Source: Clostridiales bacterium (GTDB taxonomy: Bacteria > Bacillota > Clostridia > Peptostreptococcales > Anaerovoracaceae). From it: 15,935 bases of DNA. The notes below the pieces were generated by a model. The model saw nothing but the letters and a program-made list of their open reading frames with translations, was not told the DNA's origin and ran no database searches. This document shows positions 1 through 6,155 of the stretch, piece after piece. Location: the NCBI GenBank assembly GCA_009778415.1, contig WRJV01000318.1:1-15935 (forward strand), in the 5' to 3' direction. A program made the translations under genes and the position numbers. Numbering within the stretch: position 1 is the stretch's first letter; every line of letters begins with the position of its first letter.

Positions 1-16
1 TTGAAGTCGTTTCCAT
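1..16 (-). CDS. 5' end of an unknown gene leaving the left edge
   Basis: On the minus strand an ATG at 16-14 follows an AGGAGGG ribosome binding site with 8 nt spacing, and a strong promoter lies about 40 bp further upstream. Only the first residues (M-E-T-T-S) fall inside the window, so the product cannot be named. The promoter, Shine-Dalgarno site and start codon in proper order make a real leftward gene likely. It is transcribed away from the insertion sequence that begins about 115 bp upstream of its start. Confidence 0.45.
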
Positions 17-52
17 GTGCGACGCCCTCCTGTGATGAAACTGTTCAATACG

Positions 53-81
53 ATTATACAAATAAAAAGAATGAAAGTCAA
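53..81 (-). promoter_or_regulatory. Sigma-70-type promoter of the leftward gene
   Basis: Read on the minus strand: -35 TTGACT (76-81, 5/6 to consensus), a 17-nt spacer, and -10 TATAAT (53-58, 6/6). Transcription would start near position 46, giving a leader of about 30 nt before the ATG at 16. The spacing and match are close to ideal. The insertion sequence starts about 50 bp upstream of the -35 element, so the core promoter is untouched. Confidence 0.7.
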
Positions 82-131
82 TCCTATAATGAAGTGATAT
101 TATTCTATAACGACATTTCATCTTGACTTAA

Positions 132-143
132 GGGGACCTCTAA
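132..143 (+). repeat. Left terminal inverted repeat of the IS5-type element
   Basis: GGGGACCTCTAA, perfectly complementary to 1101-1112. Beyond these 12 bases the two ends share a few more positions (about 16 of the first 20). Confidence 0.85.
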
Positions 144-283
144 GAACACACTTTTTGATTGAGCAACGGCCGAATTCAAAACAGGCATCAATGTTTACTG
201 ACGCGGACGAGGAAACTTCAGCAAAACACGAAGCAGCGCCGCTAATTTTTGGCGCGTTTTCGGAAAATGGGCGCAAAAACCCC

Positions 284-1057
284 TTAGAGTTGAACCTCTG
301 GTTTTTTCACCGACGCCAAATAAGCGTACCTGCTTAGGTTGTATGCCAAATTCTTAAGCCCGATGGTGCATTGCGCCCTCGTTTTCCCGATGCAGCGCAT
401 GTACATGCCGCCCATGGAATTCGTCATGTGCCCGAAAACGTGTTCAACCCGGGCGCACACCTTGGATTTTTCCCTGTTCCCGTCTTTTTGAGCCTCCGTC
501 AGGGGGCGGTTCCTGTAGCCTTTTTCATTTGTCTTCAGCTTCACCAAAGGGTTCTTTTCGTGGATTTCAGCATGCAGGCCTTCCCCGCAGTACGCGCTGT
601 CGGCGCGGATCTCCTTGTCCTTTTCGTCGACGAGGCTGCCCTGCCGGGCCGCCACGCCGCAGTTTTCCATTTGAGACGCAAACAGGTCGAAAAGCTCCCG
701 TTCCGCGCCGCTTTTCGCCAAGTTCTCGCGGAACAGCCACACCGTTTTAGCGTCCGGCACCTTGTCGCCAAGGCACAGCCCTAAAAAACGCTGGAAGCTC
801 AGCCTGTCGTTTATCATGTATTCCGTTTTGTCGTCGGCTATGTTGTACCATGCCTGCAGCAGTAGTATCTTGAACATCAGCACGCAGTCCCACGGCGGGC
901 GGCCCCCTTTGCCCCGCGCCTTTTTTCGGAACGCCTTGTTCAAAATTGGGCGGAACATCTCCCAGTCCACCGCTTTTGATATTTTTTCGAGCGGGTCGCC
1001 CATTTGGCTCAACCTTTTCAGCCGCTCGTCCTCGTAAAAAAACCCCATCTGTTTCAT
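284..1057 (-). CDS. IS5-family transposase with in-frame internal deletion (probably inactive)
   Basis: A 257-residue protein that begins MKQMGFFYEDERLKRL and carries the N-terminal IS5 domain (GGRPPWD, MINDRLSFQRFLGL, PDAKTVWLFRENL) and the C-terminal part (ADSAYCGE, HEKGYRNRPLT-like, ARVEHVFGHM, IGLKNLAYNLSRY). Family members are usually about 330-340 residues. The missing roughly 80 residues lie between S141-L-V-D144 and E145-K-D: the central stretch that normally follows the first catalytic Asp, with its KENPxKxxQKDxDARW and GYKNHxKxD motifs, is gone. The nominal DDE residues D144, D153 and E205 are present, but the first two are only nine residues apart, which should not fold into a working active site. 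The frame stays open, so the deletion is clean. Start ATG at 1057-1055; the stop lies about 140 bp inside the left terminal repeat. Confidence 0.9.
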   Translation of the reverse strand: MKQMGFFYEDERLKRLSQMGDPLEKISKAVDWEMFRPILNKAFRKKARGKGGRPPWDCVLMFKILLLQAWYNIADDKTEYMINDRLSFQRFLGLCLGDKVPDAKTVWLFRENLAKSGAERELFDLFASQMENCGVAARQGSLVDEKDKEIRADSAYCGEGLHAEIHEKNPLVKLKTNEKGYRNRPLTEAQKDGNREKSKVCARVEHVFGHMTNSMGGMYMRCIGKTRAQCTIGLKNLAYNLSRYAYLASVKKPEVQL

Positions 1058-1100
1058 GCCAATATTTTACCACGAATTTCCATTTTTGTAAATAGGGTTT

Positions 1101-1112
1101 TTAGAGGTCCCC
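1101..1112 (-). repeat. Right terminal inverted repeat of the IS5-type element
   Basis: TTAGAGGTCCCC, the exact reverse complement of 132-143. It lies about 43 bp upstream of the transposase start codon. Confidence 0.85.
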
Positions 1113-1268
1113 ATAGCATATTAAACAGCCAAATGCCATAAAATATGAAGAAAGATTCAGAGAGCCCTGAGTTCAAAATGAACTACATAAGCGAATTTCA
1201 ACCAATAAAAAACAACGGAATGATTCGAATCTGTCCTTCCATTTATTGTCACCACTTCACCCAACGAA

Positions 1269-1324
1269 CAAATCCGAACCCGTCGCCCACCGGTACAATC
1301 GGCGAACGGCAGGGTTCGGATTTG
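1269..1324 (-). repeat. Long inverted repeat / stem-loop downstream of tRNA-Ser
   Basis: A perfect 13-bp inverted repeat, CAAATCCGAACCC at 1269-1281 and its complement at 1312-1324, encloses 30 nt. A second 5-bp stem (TCGCC 1283-1287 with GGCGA 1301-1305) can form inside. On the minus strand it begins 8 nt after the CCA end of the tRNA-Ser gene. It lacks the T-run of an ordinary intrinsic terminator. It could act in 3' processing or termination of the tRNA transcript, or be a dispersed palindromic element. The rest of the gap between the insertion sequence and the tRNA (1113-1268) shows no convincing gene. Confidence 0.7.
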
Positions 1325-1332
1325 ACACAATC

Positions 1333-1420
1333 TGGCGGAGAGACTGGGATTCGAACCCAGGGTCCTGTTAAGGACACGGCATTTCGAGTGCCGCACGATC
1401 GACCACTCTGACATCTCTCC
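1333..1420 (-). tRNA. tRNA-Ser(CGA)
   Basis: On the minus strand the sequence folds as a class II tRNA. The acceptor stem is GGAGAGA with TCTCTCC, the anticodon stem CGGCA/TGCCG encloses the loop CTCGAAA (anticodon CGA, reading UCG), a long variable arm follows (about TGTCCTTAACAGGAC), and the T arm is CTGGG-TTCGAAT-CCCAG. The discriminator base is G, as expected for serine, and CCA is encoded (1335-1333). The long variable arm and discriminator support serine. The gene lies 80 bp beyond the cydDC stop codon on the same strand and has its own promoter. Confidence 0.96.
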
Positions 1421-1457
1421 AAGCTTTCCATAATTCAGTTTTTATCCGACAAAAGGA

Positions 1458-1486
1458 ATTATACCACGGCAGCTTCCATTTTGCAA
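1458..1486 (-). promoter_or_regulatory. Promoter of the tRNA-Ser gene
   Basis: On the minus strand: -35 TTGCAA (1481-1486, 4/6), a 17-nt spacer, and a perfect -10 TATAAT (1458-1463). Expected start is near 1451, about 30 nt before the mature tRNA 5' end. It lies in the 80-bp gap after cydDC, where no intrinsic terminator is visible, so read-through from the cyd operon may also reach the tRNA. Confidence 0.7.
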
Positions 1487-1500
1487 TTAGAATTTACTGC

Positions 1501-4500
1501 CTACCGCCACTCATCGACCAACCCAAAAAAACTGCGCTCGACATCATGCATCTGGGCATACCGCCCACCCGATTTGAGCAATTCGGCTTCGGTGCCATGC
1601 TCCACAATGCGCCCATGCTCCATGAAAAGGATGTTGTCCATAGTGGAAAGGCCATAGCTGTCATGAGTGACATAAAGAATTGTTTTGTCAACCCACCATT
1701 TGCTCAAAGCCGAAAAAATGCTGTCGCGGTTTTCTGCATCGAGGCTCTGCGTCGCCTCGTCCAATATGACCAGCGGAGCGTCCTGAAGGAAAAGCCGCGC
1801 CAGCGCCAGCCGCTGCCGCTGCCCGGCAGAAAGCTTGTAGCCGTTCTCCCCCACCAAGGTGTTGTAGCCCTCGGGCAGCTCTTCGATAAACTCGTCCAAA
1901 CGGGCTTTCGCAACGGCGTCATGCAGCTCCTGTTCGCTGGCCCCCTCCTTTGCTATCAGTATGTTGCCGCGTATCGAATCGTGGAAGATGTAGGGCCGTT
2001 GTTCCAGATAACCGATGTGCTGCCGCAATTGAGAGCGGTCTATGTCTTTGAGTTCCACTCCTCCGCATTTTATGCCCCCCTTGTCATAGGGCAAAAATCC
2101 GATCAGCAGGTTCAATAGCGTCGTCTTCCCTGCGCCGGAGCGTCCGAGCAGCGCTGTTTTGGAGCCTGGCTTCAACGTGAATGATATGTCATTAAGCAGC
2201 GCTTCGCCTTTTTCATACGCAAAGCAAAGGTGCGCTGCGGATAGCCCTTCCTCAGAAGGCATGCCACCCTTCCCTTCATACTCATGCTCCTGCGGCCTTG
2301 AGGCAGCCTCGTCCATCCCAGCCATTGCCCCTCGTGATTGGTCAAGGTATTCCGTCATCGCTGCCACTGGCTGCAGGGACTCGAAGGATGCCCACACAGC
2401 CCATATTACGCTGGCCAGCAACAGGCTGCTGACTTTCCCTTCGGCTACTAGCGGTGCCATGATAACCAAGGAGGCAAACAGGGCAAGGTTGGCCAGCAGA
2501 GAGGACAACACTGCGGCAAAACTGTTCCAAACGCCGATGTAGCGCTGCTCCTGCGCCGCAGCCCGCCCATAACCCTCGATTGAACTGAGCCGCTGGCTTG
2601 CAGTGCCGTAAACCTGCTGATCCGCCATGCCGTTTATGTAATCGTAAACCGCTTCGCTGTAGCCCTGCCTGTGGGCACTTAAGTCTGTGCGCTTGCCCGC
2701 CAAAAGCATCCGCAGCATGTACGGGAAAACCAACCCGCCCAATACGAAAAACGCGCTCAGGGCAAACGCCAGCTTCCAGCTGAAAAAACACAAGAATACA
2801 GAAACCAAAACCCAAACAAACAGGGCCTGCGCCGGCACAGTCAACGCACGAAGGTAAAAGTACTTGAGGACGTCCACATCCTCTATGATATGCTTGAATA
2901 CACGGCCCATGCCTAGCTTTTGCAGCGACACATAGGAAAGCTTCTCCATCTGGTCGTAATACCAGAGCCGCAGGTTGGAAAGGATGCGGAAAGTCACGTC
3001 GTGGCTGATGTAGCGCTCCGCGTAACGCAGCACGGCCCGGCTTATGCCGAAAAAGCGGACTGCCACTATCGCTGTCATCAAGTCGAGCAGCGGAGGCTGC
3101 AGCGAAGCGCAGCTTATCAGGTATGAAGAAAAGCCCAGCAAGGCTATGTTTGCTATAATCGCTGAAGCCGACAGAACGCACGAGCCCGTAATAATGGCCG
3201 CATAGCGCCGGCACAGCCCCAGCATCCTGGCAACAGCAGCGCCTTGCGCCGATGCCTGAACGTGCGGCGTTTCTGGCGCCGCAGACGGTGCTTCATGAGT
3301 AATAGTCGGCGCTTCAATAGCAACAGCCGGTTCTTCAATAGCAGTAGCCGGTGCAGCAGGCGCTGCGCCAGCAGAAATACCGAGCTGTTTTTGCAGTTCA
3401 GACGCCTTGCCAAACTGGATCACCTGCCCATACTCCATCACTAAAATTTTATCCATGCCTCCCAGCGTCTGCAGCCTGTGCGCGATCGCTATCACAGTTT
3501 TTCCCTTGCTGAGGCGGGCCAAAGCCAGCTGCAACAGGCAGTCGTTTTCCCAGTCAACGTTGCGAGTGGCCTCGTCCAGCAGGACCACCGGGGCATCCTT
3601 CAAGCAGGCGCGGGCGATTGCAAGCATCTGCCGCTCCCCTCCTGAAAGGGACTGACCACCCTGCCCTACCGGCGTCTCATAGCCCTGCGCCAAACGGCAG
3701 AACAAGTCGTGCGCACCTAGGTCGCGGCACAGCGAAACAACTTCCTCGTCGCTGGCTTTGCAGTTCCCTACGCGGATGTTGTCCATGACCGTGCCTTTGA
3801 AGAGGTAAGGGTCTTGGGTCACAAAAGCTATCTGGTGCCTGAGAGCGGTTGCTCCCAAGTCGCCCAGAGGCTGGCCGCCCATGGTTATCGCGCCGGAATC
3901 CGGGCGCAAAAAACCTGCCAGCATATGCATGAGCGTCGTCTTTCCGCTGCCGGAAGCGCCCACCAGCCCTAGCTTTTCCCCCGCTTTCAGGGAAAAGCTT
4001 ACCCTGTCCAGAGCCGCCGCCCCTTCTTCGTAGGCAAAGGAAACGTTGTCGAATTCGATGGCTGCATCCCCGTCAAACGCCGCAGTCCCCACGCCAATGC
4101 CGCCGTCCTCCTGCGCAAGCAAGGCAAACATGCTTTTCGCAGCAGCGGCACCGTTCAAGCTGTTGTGGTACTGTGTGCTCAGGGAACGCAGCGGAAGATA
4201 GAACTCCGGCGCCAAAAAAAGCAGAAACAGGGCGCTCCGAAAATCGATAGCCCCGTAAACCAGTCTGAGCCCAAGGCCCACGGATATCAGCGCGATTGAG
4301 ATAGTGGTAAGCATTTCCAGCACGAGGGCTGACAGGAACCCCCACTTCAGAACCTGCAGGTTGGTTGAGCGGAAATCCTCGCTGAGCGCGGCGATTTTCC
4401 TACGCTGGCCTTCTGTGCGGTTGAACAGCTTGAGGGTGGAAAGGCCCTCGAAGACATCTTGGAAATGCCCCCCCATGCGTGTGAGCGCCTGCCATTGCAG

Positions 4501-5055
4501 CAGAGTGTGGCTCCTGGTCCACTGGCCTATCAGAGCCATAAAGACCGGCACCAGCGGCGCGGTTATAGCCATTAATAGCCCAGTCTGCCAGTCCAGCGGA
4601 AATATGATGACCAGAAACGCTATCGGCAGCACTGCGCTTTTGAAAAGCTGTGGCATGTACTTTTGATAGTATGTTTCCAACGTGTCGAGCCCTTCAGTAA
4701 GCATGGTCATCAGTTCGCCGTACTTCTGGCTGCGCATTTTGACCGGGCCCATCGCGTCGATTTTTTCAAGCAGCCTCCTTCGCAGGCTCTGCTGCACTTC
4801 CCCTCCCAAGGACAGCGCAAAGCTCTCCTCCATCCAAGCAAGGCCGCCGCGAAGCAGGATTACAGCCATAAGCAGCGCAAGCAGCCCTTGTCGGCCGTCG
4901 AGCCCAGTCCCTTCGCCAAATGCTCCCGCTACCAACGTGGCCAAGATGTACGCCTGCGCAGCCGCGCATATGCCGCACGAAACGCCGCACACTACAGTGC
5001 CAGCCATGTGCCACCTGTCCTGCAGGCCTTCGCGCATTAAGTTTCTATCTACCAC
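1501..5055 (-). CDS. cydDC: Fused CydD-CydC ABC exporter for cytochrome bd assembly
   Basis: A 1184-residue fusion of two ABC half-transporters normally encoded by cydD and cydC. CydDC exports thiols/haem-related reductant and is needed to mature cytochrome bd. The N-terminal half (about 1-560) is CydD-like: a membrane domain with PLDWQTGLLMAITAPLVPVFM, then Walker A GASGSGKT (366-373), signature LSGGE (470-474), Walker B with D494-E495, and H-loop H526. The C-terminal half (about 605-1184) is CydC-like: RYAERYISHDVTFRIL in the membrane domain, Walker A GRSGAGKT (971-978), signature LSAGQ (1075-1079, Gly to Ala against LSGGQ), Walker B with D1099-E1100, and H1131. An Ala/Pro/Glu-rich linker with seven-residue repeats joins them. 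The start is GTG (5055-5053) with a GGTGA ribosome site six bases upstream; the in-frame ATG six codons later lacks one. It follows cydB by 69 bp. Confidence 0.95.
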   Translation of the reverse strand: MVDRNLMREGLQDRWHMAGTVVCGVSCGICAAAQAYILATLVAGAFGEGTGLDGRQGLLALLMAVILLRGGLAWMEESFALSLGGEVQQSLRRRLLEKIDAMGPVKMRSQKYGELMTMLTEGLDTLETYYQKYMPQLFKSAVLPIAFLVIIFPLDWQTGLLMAITAPLVPVFMALIGQWTRSHTLLQWQALTRMGGHFQDVFEGLSTLKLFNRTEGQRRKIAALSEDFRSTNLQVLKWGFLSALVLEMLTTISIALISVGLGLRLVYGAIDFRSALFLLFLAPEFYLPLRSLSTQYHNSLNGAAAAKSMFALLAQEDGGIGVGTAAFDGDAAIEFDNVSFAYEEGAAALDRVSFSLKAGEKLGLVGASGSGKTTLMHMLAGFLRPDSGAITMGGQPLGDLGATALRHQIAFVTQDPYLFKGTVMDNIRVGNCKASDEEVVSLCRDLGAHDLFCRLAQGYETPVGQGGQSLSGGERQMLAIARACLKDAPVVLLDEATRNVDWENDCLLQLALARLSKGKTVIAIAHRLQTLGGMDKILVMEYGQVIQFGKASELQKQLGISAGAAPAAPATAIEEPAVAIEAPTITHEAPSAAPETPHVQASAQGAAVARMLGLCRRYAAIITGSCVLSASAIIANIALLGFSSYLISCASLQPPLLDLMTAIVAVRFFGISRAVLRYAERYISHDVTFRILSNLRLWYYDQMEKLSYVSLQKLGMGRVFKHIIEDVDVLKYFYLRALTVPAQALFVWVLVSVFLCFFSWKLAFALSAFFVLGGLVFPYMLRMLLAGKRTDLSAHRQGYSEAVYDYINGMADQQVYGTASQRLSSIEGYGRAAAQEQRYIGVWNSFAAVLSSLLANLALFASLVIMAPLVAEGKVSSLLLASVIWAVWASFESLQPVAAMTEYLDQSRGAMAGMDEAASRPQEHEYEGKGGMPSEEGLSAAHLCFAYEKGEALLNDISFTLKPGSKTALLGRSGAGKTTLLNLLIGFLPYDKGGIKCGGVELKDIDRSQLRQHIGYLEQRPYIFHDSIRGNILIAKEGASEQELHDAVAKARLDEFIEELPEGYNTLVGENGYKLSAGQRQRLALARLFLQDAPLVILDEATQSLDAENRDSIFSALSKWWVDKTILYVTHDSYGLSTMDNILFMEHGRIVEHGTEAELLKSGGRYAQMHDVERSFFGLVDEWR
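3259..3342 (-). repeat. Four 21-bp / seven-residue repeats in the CydD-CydC linker
   Basis: Residues 572-599 of the fused transporter read as four imperfect heptapeptides: AIEEPAV, AIEAPTI, THEAPSA, APETPHV. The first two copies are also clearly similar at DNA level (TTCAATAGCA recurs on the plus strand). The repeats lie between the two halves of the protein, in a flexible linker rich in Ala, Pro and Glu. Confidence 0.75.
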
Positions 5056-5074
5056 AGCATGTCACCAAAACCGA

Positions 5075-5097
5075 GGGCCGCCCCGAAAGGGCGGCCC
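5075..5097 (-). terminator. GC-rich hairpin between cydB and cydDC (possible attenuator)
   Basis: A perfect 9-bp stem, GGGCCGCCC (5075-5083) with GGGCGGCCC (5089-5097), encloses a 5-nt loop. In the minus-strand transcript it is followed by TCGGTTTTGG, a short and imperfect T-tract. It sits 27 bp after the cydB stop and about 20 bp before the cydDC start codon. It may cause partial termination or stabilise the cydAB message, lowering cydDC expression relative to the oxidase subunits. Confidence 0.55.
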
Positions 5098-5124
5098 GTA
5101 ATATGTCTTTGTTTCTTCCGCCCT

Positions 5125-6141
5125 TTAGTACTCCAAGCCACCCAGGTCGCTTTCAGTGAGCCTTTTGCGGAACACCCAGTAAGTCCAGATTTGATATGCC
5201 AGCACCACCGGAACCAGGCAGCCGGCAACTATGCTCATAAGCTTGAGCGTGTAGGCCGACGACGAAGCCGTGTATATGGTCAGGCTCCAAGCCGGATCCA
5301 GCGTGGATATCATCACGTTCGGGAACATCCCTGCGAACACGGCAAAAGTGAACAGCGCTATGCCCGCACCGGTACCGATGAACGCTTTGCCTGAACTGCC
5401 CTTCATGAAAGAAAAGATTGAGAACAGCAGTGCGACGGCAGCCAGCAACGTCAGTACAAGGGCGATCATCGACTTGAACATGTCGCTGAGCAAGAACATG
5501 CAGACCAGCCAGATTACCAGCATTATCAGCATTGCAAAGAAGAAGCGCGGAGCATATTTCTTGACGCGCACCTTAATTGCTTTGTTGTCCGTCTTAAGGT
5601 CGATGAACAGGCAGCCGTGGTAGCAGAACAGCGCCAAAAAGCACAGGCCTCCCAATATGTCCCACGGGCCGAGCAGGTTCCAGAAAGTGCCTGCGTACTG
5701 CTTGTCGGGGCCGATCGGCACCCCTGTAACCAAATTCGTGACAGCCACGCCCCAAAGGAACGCCGGCAAGGCGCTTCCAAGGGTGAGTCCAATGTCCCAG
5801 CGCTGGCGCCAGACGGTCGACTCGTGCTTGCTGCGGAATTCTATGGCTGCAATGCGCAGGATGAGGAACAGCAGCATCAGAAACAGCGCGAGGTAAAAAC
5901 CGCTGAACAATGTCGCGTACCAATGTGGGAAAGCTGCGAAAATCGCCCCGCCGGCTGTGAGCAGCCATACCTCGTTGCCGTCCCAGATGGGGCCGAGGCT
6001 GTTGATGATCAGCCGGCGCTCATTGTCAGTCTTGCCAACAATGGGCAGCAGCGCACCAGCGCCGTAATCGAAGCCTTCCAAAAAGAAGTAGCCCACAAAC
6101 AGCACCGAAACCAATATAAACCATAATATGTTAAGATCCAT
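5125..6141 (-). CDS. cydB: Cytochrome bd ubiquinol/menaquinol oxidase subunit II
   Basis: A 338-residue integral membrane protein, the second core subunit of cytochrome bd, which oxidises quinol and reduces oxygen to water. The N terminus has the family hallmarks: LEGFDYGAGALLP (21-33), GPIWDGNEVWLLTAGGAIFAAFP (50-72) and the following helix ending in RIAAIEFRSK. Repeated hydrophobic stretches to the C terminus fit the usual nine helices, and the length is typical. The start ATG (6141-6139) has AAGGAGG at 6157-6151, nine bases upstream, overlapping the cydA stop. The two genes are only 14 bp apart and surely co-transcribed. In a menaquinone organism the electron donor is probably menaquinol, consistent with menA in the divergent operon. 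Confidence 0.96.
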   Translation of the reverse strand: MDLNILWFILVSVLFVGYFFLEGFDYGAGALLPIVGKTDNERRLIINSLGPIWDGNEVWLLTAGGAIFAAFPHWYATLFSGFYLALFLMLLFLILRIAAIEFRSKHESTVWRQRWDIGLTLGSALPAFLWGVAVTNLVTGVPIGPDKQYAGTFWNLLGPWDILGGLCFLALFCYHGCLFIDLKTDNKAIKVRVKKYAPRFFFAMLIMLVIWLVCMFLLSDMFKSMIALVLTLLAAVALLFSIFSFMKGSSGKAFIGTGAGIALFTFAVFAGMFPNVMISTLDPAWSLTIYTASSSAYTLKLMSIVAGCLVPVVLAYQIWTYWVFRKRLTESDLGGLEY

Positions 6142-6155
6142 TGAAATCGACCTCC

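Larger units (their letters stand above)
132..1112 (-). mobile_element. IS5-type insertion sequence, internally deleted
   Basis: The element is bounded by a perfect 12-bp inverted repeat, GGGGACCTCTAA at 132-143 and TTAGAGGTCCCC at 1101-1112, with weaker similarity continuing inward for several bases. It holds one transposase gene on the minus strand and about 140 bp of non-coding sequence (144-283) between the gene's stop and the left repeat. At about 981 bp it is shorter than usual for this kind of IS5 element (roughly 1.2 kb), matching a deletion seen inside the transposase. No clear long target duplication is visible. A TA dinucleotide occurs one base outside each repeat (129-130 and 1114-1115) and could be a 2-bp target duplication. 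Confidence 0.85.

Noticed and set aside
1215..1235. GATTCGAATC palindrome resembling a tRNA T-loop, considered as a tRNA remnant
   Set aside because: No acceptor, anticodon or D-arm pairing can be built around it; a 10-bp palindrome alone is not enough.
1157..1414. Open frame of 85 codons on the minus strand across the tRNA region
   Set aside because: It runs through the tRNA-Ser gene and its downstream hairpin; the apparent protein is a translation of the tRNA.
2342..3214. Second open frame of 290 codons inside cydDC on the same strand
   Set aside because: The CydC transmembrane domain is read continuously in the other frame; this one has no start signal or known domain.
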